DNA of 64,000 nucleotides from Owenia fusiformis (lineage: Eukaryota; Annelida; Polychaeta; Sabellida; Oweniidae). A program made the position numbers and the translations under genes. The DNA lies in contig CAIIXF020000007.1 in the NCBI GenBank assembly GCA_903813345.2, forward strand, positions 38,982,671 to 39,046,670, given 5' to 3'. The notes below the pieces were generated by a model. The model was not told where the DNA came from and did not search any database. It saw only the letters and a program-made list of their open reading frames with translations. Shown piece after piece: positions 1 to 10,000 of the stretch; positions within the stretch are counted from its first letter, which is position 1; every line of letters begins with the position of its first letter.

Positions 1-1022
1 GCTAATTTGTTTAGGAATTCATTTGTTTGTAATCACTTATGAATCTTGAACTTTTTGTTTCAGATAAGAAGACAAGCCATTCATCAAAATGATTGGAGAT
101 TTTTGCGGACAACGGGCAGTTCTATGTTTAGCAAGTATGTAGATTTGGCACTTTAAAGGAGTGTATTTCAGTTCAAACACACACTCTGGACAATATGAAT
201 GTCCATTGCAATTTTGATAATGATTATTCATGAATGAGCCAAATGGCTTCGAAATGTAAATAAAATTTATTTGGAAATTATATATTAGAGAGATTGTGCT
301 CATACGTGAAAGCATAACTTATGTTTATGCGTATAGCTATACGTTATAAGTACAAGTGAATTGAAGTTTGCCGTTTCGCAAAAAAATCAAATGTTCTTTT
401 CACCAAGAATAAATCGTTTTATCCACCAAATTCATTCATTGTTCATCAGGTTAATTAGATAGTAATATGACTTCAAACCAAATATCACTATGATTGATGA
501 TCATCAACTATGTCTAAACAAGATAAGTATTGAACTTATAAACAGCAGTTTGGCGGTTTTGGGGGCTGTCGAGTTGCGTAAATGGGTTTTGTAAAAACGC
601 AGCGTCTTAGACTGACCATCGTAACCCCGGGGATCGCGAAGTTCACACTTTTACCCCTCCCGGCGATGACCATGGCCAGTCTAACAGACAAGCTTCTGCC
701 TTATAACCAACCGCACACGCCTAGTTTTGTTATTTGTTGTGATATTTTATTGGGAGAGGGATCATGGACATTAAACATCGTTTTATAAGTGACGGCTCCG
801 TATAATAAATGTGGAGTTGCGCGACAAGTAATGAAATAATTCACAAACGTTATATACATAAGGGATTTATAAACACGCTATAAGTGTGGTTGCGAAATCT
901 TTCTTTTTTAATGTTAATTTTTCTCATCACTGCACGAAAACTGTCAATATGTCAACAAATACATACTCTTACATCTCACAACGCTATTATACAAATTATT
1001 TTGATATTTTTTTATTTTGCAG
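1..1022. other. Unassigned sequence upstream of gene A; possible promoter or first exon
   Basis: No convincing start exon like those of genes B and C (52 nt, phase 1 end) is seen here. TATAAA-like stretches occur near 538 and 867. An ATG at 911 opens a frame that runs without a stop into the proposed exon at 1023, so translation could begin there with a hydrophobic leader. However, the T-rich tract and AG at 1021-1022 look like a normal splice acceptor. The true first exon may lie here or before the window. Confidence 0.3.
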
Positions 1023-1061
1023 TTATAACCTATCTACATGTATCGAGACCTGTTTCTTCAG
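1023..1061 (+). CDS. Gene A exon: end of leader peptide
   Basis: A 39-nt exon bounded by a T-rich acceptor (ttttgcag) and a GTATGA donor, phase 1 at both ends. It encodes a segment ending VSRPVSS, comparable with QQVSS in the second leader exon of gene B. Short and supported mainly by phase and analogy. Confidence 0.45.
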
Positions 1062-4000
1062 GTATGAATTTATATATAATGTTAAAATCTAGCTTTCATG
1101 TGTAACATAAAGTGTATAATTTGAATATAATGTGTGATAAAGCAAATGATATATTTTCACCGGATAGTATTTATTTATAATACACAACTGTAGCAAATGC
1201 TGTTGTCTGCCGTGATAACTTTCACTTTTATATAGCACCGACTAATCGTTTTTGGACATGATGACCATATTCCATTAAGCCAATGAATATGATGACAAGA
1301 TGCCACAGACATAACCATGTAATTCTACTTTAAAACTTGTTTTTTACTTGAGAAACGACAATTATCTCGTTTTAGAAGCAACAGTGTTGCCCACAGCGAA
1401 CCCTGCACTATGTGATCTAGTGGTCCCGGAGGATCGGGTAGATTGTGGTGCCCCGGGAGTAAAAGAAGAAGCATGTATATCAAGTGGTTGCTGTTATAAT
1501 AGCACTATTGGAGGTGTTAAATGGTGCTTCAACGTAACAGGTACACAAAATATATCACTGTTCACTAATATACTTAAATAAACAGTGACATACTATGTAT
1601 AATATATTCTCATGGAATTTCCAGGAATTGTACTTTTAATATATTTGCCCTCAATTTGGCTAAATGTATGTTTACACTTGGGTGGGGTTTTATTAACATC
1701 ATATAATCTAAGTCAGAAATAAAATCCGGACCTCATAAGATGCTATTAATGTTAAAAAACGCTATGAAAAGATGCTCTCCTAGGTCCTCTTTGGTGGAGT
1801 CTTATTTTCCTCATATTCAAACTTAGTGTAAATGTATATAAAAACATAATTATAGTTCCTGAAAATTCATTTGAATTGACAAGCGAAATGAGAAGCCTTG
1901 TCTCACAACTCTACAACACAAGTCATCGAAGAACTACTCTAACGAAAAAAAAACAATGACACGATTTTATTAGGCATGAAGACCAAACGTTTAAGGGGTG
2001 AACGTGTCAGAATTAGAATCTAATCTTGATTCAAAGGCTCACGAGTTAGACTTGTTCAAGTAACCATTTAACGAAATGTTCCATAGTTTTATAAATCTGT
2101 TTTGTAACAGTTTTTTGTCTTTCTCCGAACAATTTAATTCTGTAATTTACGTCGACCTACAACTAAAACTCAAAGGTGAAATTTAAGTTTCTGCCAAGTT
2201 CTTTTGATGTCAAAGGTCATCCTGTCAGACTTCTTTTTCTTGACGATTTCAAGTTTTATTGGTATATTCAAGCCTTAGGACGAATATTGTCATTCCTTAG
2301 TGTCCCGTATTAATACAGCGTGAGACATTACACTGTTTGTACCAACATAGTAACTTTAATAAAATAATGATTGTTTTCTACTACTGTACTATTTTATATT
2401 TTCATTTTTACCAGAGAGAGCTACAACACTGCAAACTACAGGTAGGTGGCACAAAAACAGTACAGTTTAGTCTTGAATCAAATCCTTGTTCACTTCCACT
2501 TACGACGTCCAATATAGAGGTGAAGGTTCGGGGGAGGGTAGCGAGGAATTGACGCAAGATTTATCCAATTTATATAAACAGGCGTTTTATTTCGAAATGT
2601 TTTGATTGTTTTTGTGATAAGGTTTCAGTATGCTTTTTATCCCAAGGTTATACTGTTTGTTGAGTATTGTAATGTCCACTTTCCCCGTTACACCCATGTC
2701 ATTATGAAATTACTAACCCTGCTTTACTAACAATATATTTCCCTGCAAAATCCATTTGATTACTAAATGTATGTCTACTAAGCAAACGTATATGGAGTAG
2801 GGTTGCACAAGCAGAGTTGAACAAAGCTACGAATACAAAAACATCGAATATCGTAAATTTTGTACTTTGCTATTATAAGTTTTTCCAATGATTAAATAGC
2901 ATGTTCATGAAGTATATGTTGAAATATACAATTATTTTGTTAGTCTTTGGCCCACGCTGCTATAACCCTTAATATGTATATGTGTTACACCAAACAGTCT
3001 TACATCAGGTCTAGAATCTAATTCACCTCCACAGGTGGTAAGGGAGGGCTGTAACGGCTTGAGGTAGGACTGTCATTTATTAAACCTAATGCAACGAATT
3101 ATTGCACTCCACCGAAGTATTGTTTTTATCGTACCTAAAATAAGTTACGATATTGTCGTCAGCTTGACGGGCGGGCGGCGGGCGGGCGGCGTCTCACTTT
3201 CTTGTCATCACGATTCGAGGAAAACCACTGGACGGATTTACTTCGAATTTCCACACATATTACATGCTAAGAAGTTGTAGAGCTGATTAACTTTTCTGCG
3301 GCCATCTTGCATTCTGACAGCCATCTAGGAAGTATTTAGATAAATCTAATCATCTTGATAACACGAAAACCACTCAATGAATTTGTTTAAAATTTTCACA
3401 CATTATTCATGGTAAGAAGTTCTAGAGCTTATTAACTTTTAGCGGCCATCTTGCATTCTGGTGGCCATCTTGGAAATCTTGTCACGATTCTAGGATAACC
3501 AATTGACGGACTTACTTCACATTTTCACACATGTTACATGGTAAGAAGTTTTAGAGCTGATAACCTTTCGGCAGCCATCTTGCATACTTTTAGCCTTTTT
3601 TTAGCGATTCCAGGAAAACCACTTAACGGATTTGCTAATTTTTTACACATGCTACATGGAAAAAAGTTCTAGAAATGATTAACTTTTTGGCGGCCATCTT
3701 GCTTTCCGGGCCATCATGCCCACATTGCTGTGTTTAAGGTACGATATTGTTCACCCCGTGTCTTGTTATGTTATAGTTTAGAATAGTCCTAGTTATTATA
3801 TGTTTATTTATGTTCACCTTTGTGCTTCCTCACAACACCCATAGCTTTACACAGTAGTGTAGATGATCACAGCAATAGTGTAGAGGAACATAACAGTAGT
3901 GTCGTTGCACATAGCAGTAGTACTGGTGATGGTATACACAACCGAGTGAAAAGGTCCATTATAGCCGATGTGACTTTTACAAATCTGTCCATATGTATAT

Positions 4001-7000
4001 TTCCATCATCCATGAGACTCGATTGTGGAAGAAATGGAATCAATGAAACAGAATGTTGGAACTCTTTCTGCTGCTTTGACAACACGGTGCTTGATGTACC
4101 ATGGTGTTTCCATCCAAGCAATGCAACAGGTAACGACATGCGCATGTGTTTCTAGTATCATATACATTAATACACGTGCGCCATACGCATTTCCTGCTTA
4201 GAATGAGAATGACAATTTCATCCATTCATTATGATAATTACATGTTAACAATCGAAATATATAATGAATCAGATATGTGTTAAAATGTTAAAATGATAGA
4301 CATATATCGGGTGGGCATAAAAAATGGGCCGTACTTTGATGCTACGTCGCTCCATTATCCTTTCTTCAAACCCTTTTAAACTTAAGACATTAAAATGGCA
4401 TGATGTTTTCAATACATGTATACTGACAAGGTCATAGGACTCATAGATTGAGTAATCGGTACAAAGGATTAAAATGAAAGCCTAGTCTCAAAAACGAATG
4501 GAGCACACGCTTCTTCCATGTGATACACACTAATCAAGTGTTGTCTGGAAAATTGTCTGCGAAGAAACTCTTCTGCCAGATTGGCATAGGTTTGGCTGAA
4601 TCAATAAGTTTTTCTCTTCGGCAAACAAGGATTGATTGCAACATGTTTCAATGGAAATGGTTGCATATGGAAGAAAATGCCAAAGAATTCCGGGATAAAC
4701 AATGTTATCAGAAAGTTGAAAGGACATGTTCTGTAAAAAGGAATTTGAAACCATGCAGTGTACAAACAAAAACTGTTTGCTCCCAAAGACAGAATAGAAA
4801 AACATGCTTCAGAAATGTTTGTGATAAGTTTATGATGCTGTTTTGATAGAGAATGTGAAGAAAGTTGGCGTCATGGACAAAAAAGACTTTCCATTTGAGC
4901 TTGTGTGCGAACGACAGATGATCGCGTTTATTGCAAACGAAAGCGTGCCATTCTTGTGAAGATTCATCTGCTGGAGAAAACTTACTCCTAAGGAGACTAA
5001 ATCAGTTAAAGACTCAGGCAGTTCATGAATATAACATTTGTGCAACATCTTACGAGAAGATTGAGGACCAATTGACCATATATTTAACACCCCAGTCACA
5101 TTTGTCGCACGGCGGCCGCAAGTCGACCGCAGAACAATTAAATCGGTGAATTTCTGCGGCGAGCGTAGAAAAACTACGCTCGCCTTGCGGCCTCCGTACG
5201 GCGTATGCAGATTTTTACAGGCCGCAGGGAAGGCGTAGAAATTATAACTCGGAGTTATAATATTTGTTCATTTCTGAGGTCCCCGTAGAAATCAACTGGC
5301 TCAACAAGATTGAATCATTATTTGTCAATGTTTCACGATCACTTTTCATTTGATATTACATCCTAGCACTTTGAATAACATTTATAAATTGTCCTGATGT
5401 AAATAAAATGAAAAAAACTATTATTTATCAATATAAATTTAAAATTCACCGTGCGGCTGCCGTGGGAAATGTGCAAAAGTATGAGAGTGCAGAAATTCTG
5501 CAGCGAGCGTAGAAAAGCTACTAGCCGCAAAAATGATAGACCGCAAGGTCGCCGTAGGAAATGTGACTGGGGTGTAAGTGAAACTCGAAAATATGTCATT
5601 TTGAAATTTTCGGAACATGCGTTTTTGACTTTTGATTTTTATCGATTTGGGTCCCATGAACTGTTTGGTCTGCATATTAAGAATATGATGGTGGACAAGT
5701 GGACATGAGAGAGTTCCAAAGTTAGCAGTATACAGACCCATTTTTATGCCCACCCGATAATACTGAGTATTTTCATTATTTCCCTTGTGTTCTAGTATAT
5801 AGTGTAACTCATAAATTATGAAATGACACAACAAATAGATTGATAACATTCAACTAATATTCTTTCACAACTAGAAATGGCTACAGCAGCTTGGCCACCT
5901 ACATCAGAGGAAACAACACTTTCAACTATCTCGTATACAGGTAAAATTGACATTGGACCAATTACAGACTCTAATACAAATATTGATATAAACCAACGTT
6001 TTCTTAAGGACAGCGAAAATGAAGAATATTTTCTTAAACTTGGAAATATGAACAGTACTATATCAAACACAACTGATACAACTGAGTCGCCAGTCAACAT
6101 TTCACTAACGTCGTTATATTTGTCAACGTCTGACAATGCAACATCACCTGATGTCACAACAGAGATTAACAATGGCACAGTGTCACTTGATGTCACTGCA
6201 CCATATAATAATACCACACTGCCACTAAATGTCACAACACTGATTGAGAATGTCACAGTATCATCTGATGTTACAACACCCTTTGACAATACAACGATAC
6301 CACTTAATGTCACGATACCCTTTGACAATGTGACAGTGTCACTTGACGGCACTGCCCTATATGACAATACCACACTGCCACGCAATGTCACTTTACCCCT
6401 TTACAAGGTGACAGTGTCACTTAATGTCACTACAACATATAGCAATACTACTATGCGACCTAATGTCACAATACCCTTTGAAAATACCACTCTGTCACTC
6501 AATGTCACATTACCGTTTGACAATGCGACAGTGTACCTTGATGTCACTACACCATATAGTAATACCACTATGCGACCTAATGTCACAATACCATTTGACA
6601 ATACCACACTGCCACTCAATGTCACATTACCCTTTGACAATGCGACAGCGTCACTTGATGTCATCACTCTGTATGACAATACCACAATGTCACCTAATGT
6701 CACATTACCATTTGACAATGCGACAGTGTCACTTGATGTCACTACAACATATAGCAATACTACTATGCGACCTAATGTCACAATACCCTTTGACAATACC
6801 ACACTGCCACTCAATGTCACATTACCCTTTGACAATGCGACAGTGTCACTTGATATCACTTCAACATATGACAATACCACAAAGCTACTTAATGTCACAA
6901 TACCATTTGACAATACCACACTGCCACTCAATGTCACATTACCCTTTGACAATGCGACAGTGTCACTAGATATCACTACAACATATGGCAATACCACAAA

Positions 7001-10000
7001 GCTACTTAATGTCACAATTCCATTTGATAATGCGACAGTATCACTTGATGTCACTTCAACATATAGCAATACTACTATGCGACCTAATGTCACAATACCC
7101 TTTGACAATACCACACTGCCACTCAATGTCACATTACCCTTTGACAATGCGACAGTATTACTTGATGTCACTGCAACATATGGTAATACCGCATTGCCAC
7201 TTAATGTCACAATACCCTTTAATAATGTAACAGTGTCACTTGATGTCACCACTCCGTATGGCAATACCACAACGCCACAGCTTAATGCCACATTACCGTT
7301 TCACGATGCCTCCATGTCACTTGATGTCACAACTATCATTATGACATCTGTGGAAACAAACGAAACTATAGATATTGAAACCTCAACCACAGCTACAGCT
7401 ACTACAACAATAGATGATCGCACCGAAGCTCCAGGCATATTTACTAACCTATCGATCTGTGTGATTAATGGATCAGATCGAATAAACTGTGCTGGACCAG
7501 GTGGGGATGAATTTGATTGCTGGAACAGATATTGCTGCTTCGATAATACAGTTCCCAATGTACCCTGGTGTTTTCATCCCTCCAATTACACACTGACAAC
7601 TGATTCAGCAACAACAGATCCAGGTACGATCTGCAAACCGCGACTATACACATTCTATACAATTGCATCCACAGACAATGTAATAGATTACCAGTTTACC
7701 GTTTATCATAAAGAAATAATTGAATCAAGTAAACTATATACACCCTATACCTTCCTATTTGAATAACAAAATGGCTAGTTAACCTCTTCTTAGTCTTAGC
7801 GATTTCTACTTGTAATAATGAGTTAAAATTCTTAGATAAATGGCTGTACAAATAGTATATAAATAGACGTACGTTTTGATGAATACTATGATGAATTATA
7901 TTATATAAATATATTGCTTTATATGTACATGTTATGTCATAGTTAGTTGTAGTGCACATCCATACCATTTGTACCATTTTCTCACAATAGTTCATCTTGC
8001 AATTATCATGTCTAACACACTACAGCTTTGCCAACGCACGTTTTAGCTTTCTACGTAATAACATATAATGCTTTAATCTTATAACAAAAGCTATGTCCTT
8101 GACGTCAACGGCTATTCTCTTGTAGAATTTCACTTGAATATCCATACATATATCGAAGAGAATCATCAAAATGTTGAATTTATATTTAAACACTGTCTTG
8201 TATATATATTGCATATGATCATTAATCATTTATAAGTAATTGATAAATGATCATTAATAAGTAACAGTTTCTAATATATTAGGTCTGAAAATAATCAGAT
8301 GTATAAGTTTCCTTTTCTTTTTACATCAACATTTGGCACCTAAATAAATAAAAGATAATATTCGGCACATGTTGTCTTAACTGTAGTTACAACTGACCTG
8401 ACAACTGATCCAACTACTGTGGCACAAACAACTGATCAAAGTACTGTGGCTCAAACAACTGATCCAACTACTGTGGCACAAACAACTGATCCAACTACTG
8501 CGGCACAAACAACTGATCCAACTACTGCGGCACAAACAACTGATCTAACTACTGCAACACAAACAACTGATCCAACTACTGCGGCACAAACAACTGATCT
8601 AACTACTGCAACACAAACAACTGATCCAACTACTGCGACACAAACAACTGATCCAACTACTGTGGCACAAACAACTGATCCAACTACTGCGACACAAACA
8701 ACTGATCCAACTACTGTGGCACAAACAACTGATCAAAGTACTGCGACACAAACAACTGATCCAACTACTGTGGCACAAACAACTGATCAAAGTACTGCGA
8801 AACAAACAACTGATCCAACTACTGTGGCACAAACAACTGATCAAAGTACTGCGAAACAAACAACTGATCCAACTACTGTGGCACAAACAACTGATCAAAG
8901 TACTGTGATACAAACAACTGATCCAACTACTGCGACACAAACAACTGATCCAACTACTGTGGCACAAACAACTGATCAAAGTACTGTGATACAAACAACT
9001 GATCCAACTACTTTGACACAAACAACTGATCCAACTACTTCAGAACAAACAACTGATCTAACTACTGCAACACAAACAACTGATCCAACTACTGCGAAAC
9101 AAACAACTGATCCAACTACTACGTCACAAACAACTCAAACTACTGCCGAATCAGCAACATCCATTACAATTACTACAGACCACTCAGTTCCAGTCACTAC
9201 AAAACAGACTGATGTGCCAACTACCAGCAGAAATTCCATAGACTTTCCTGAAGTAATAGAGCCCGGTGAGTAATATTTTAAAGATTACGATTCCACGCGG
9301 TAAAAATTTCTACTGTTAATTAAAATTTTTGACCTATCAGGTGTTTGAAAATCAAGGATTGTGAGTCTCATACTGCAACGTTTTTCGGTCAAAGTTAATA
9401 CCGCGAGGATTCAGGTTACAAAAAATAAATGGGTTTTCTTTGATTTCATTATATTGCCCAACGTTTTTTAAGCATTTGCATTTTATTTTAGCTGACAAAG
9501 AGCTGAAGATGAATTTCAGTTTAGAATTTAAGTCCAATAGGACTGATGAAACGTTAAAGGAAGAACTAAAAGGAAAGGTAAGACATTTTCCTTTCGAAAT
9601 GAATTCTTCTTTTCTTGCATTCTTTATACAAGCATGCTTAATGTGACATTTCAAAATGGTCCATTGGGCTATTTTTATCCTCTTTTGGATATGTGCTAAC
9701 ATAAATATTTATCGGGCACGTAAAAATGATGAATGAAAAATAAATTATTTATATTTCAGATTGCTCACTGCTTTAATGAAAGTGGCGTTCCAGTAAAAAG
9801 AATTGACATAAAAAGGTATTTTAGAAAAGCCATTTTGATTGAAAACATTCTTTAAAGCACAGCATATGAAAAATGTCTGGAAAAATCTAGAAACAGGATA
9901 TTAGTTGTTAGTCCCGAGGTTAAATGAGAATCAGATTTACGAATAAGCTAGACAAAAATTGTTTCAATTCTGGAATATTTTCATTACATTCCTCGTCAAC

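Noticed and set aside
37-315. Minus-strand frame with CNGHSYCPECVFELKYTPLK, zinc-finger-like
   Set aside because: The Cys/His spacing fits no finger I know; no splice or paralog support, and the frame ends in A+T-rich DNA.
6401-7291. 296-codon open frame on the minus strand and 181/81-codon frames in another + frame over the gene A repeats
   Set aside because: The 39-bp unit is divisible by 3, so any frame lacking a stop in one unit stays open. These are shadows of the coding repeat.
8599-9021. 140-codon minus-strand frame (CLCHSSWIS repeats)
   Set aside because: Reverse complement of the 27-bp TTDPTT repeat; no independent support.
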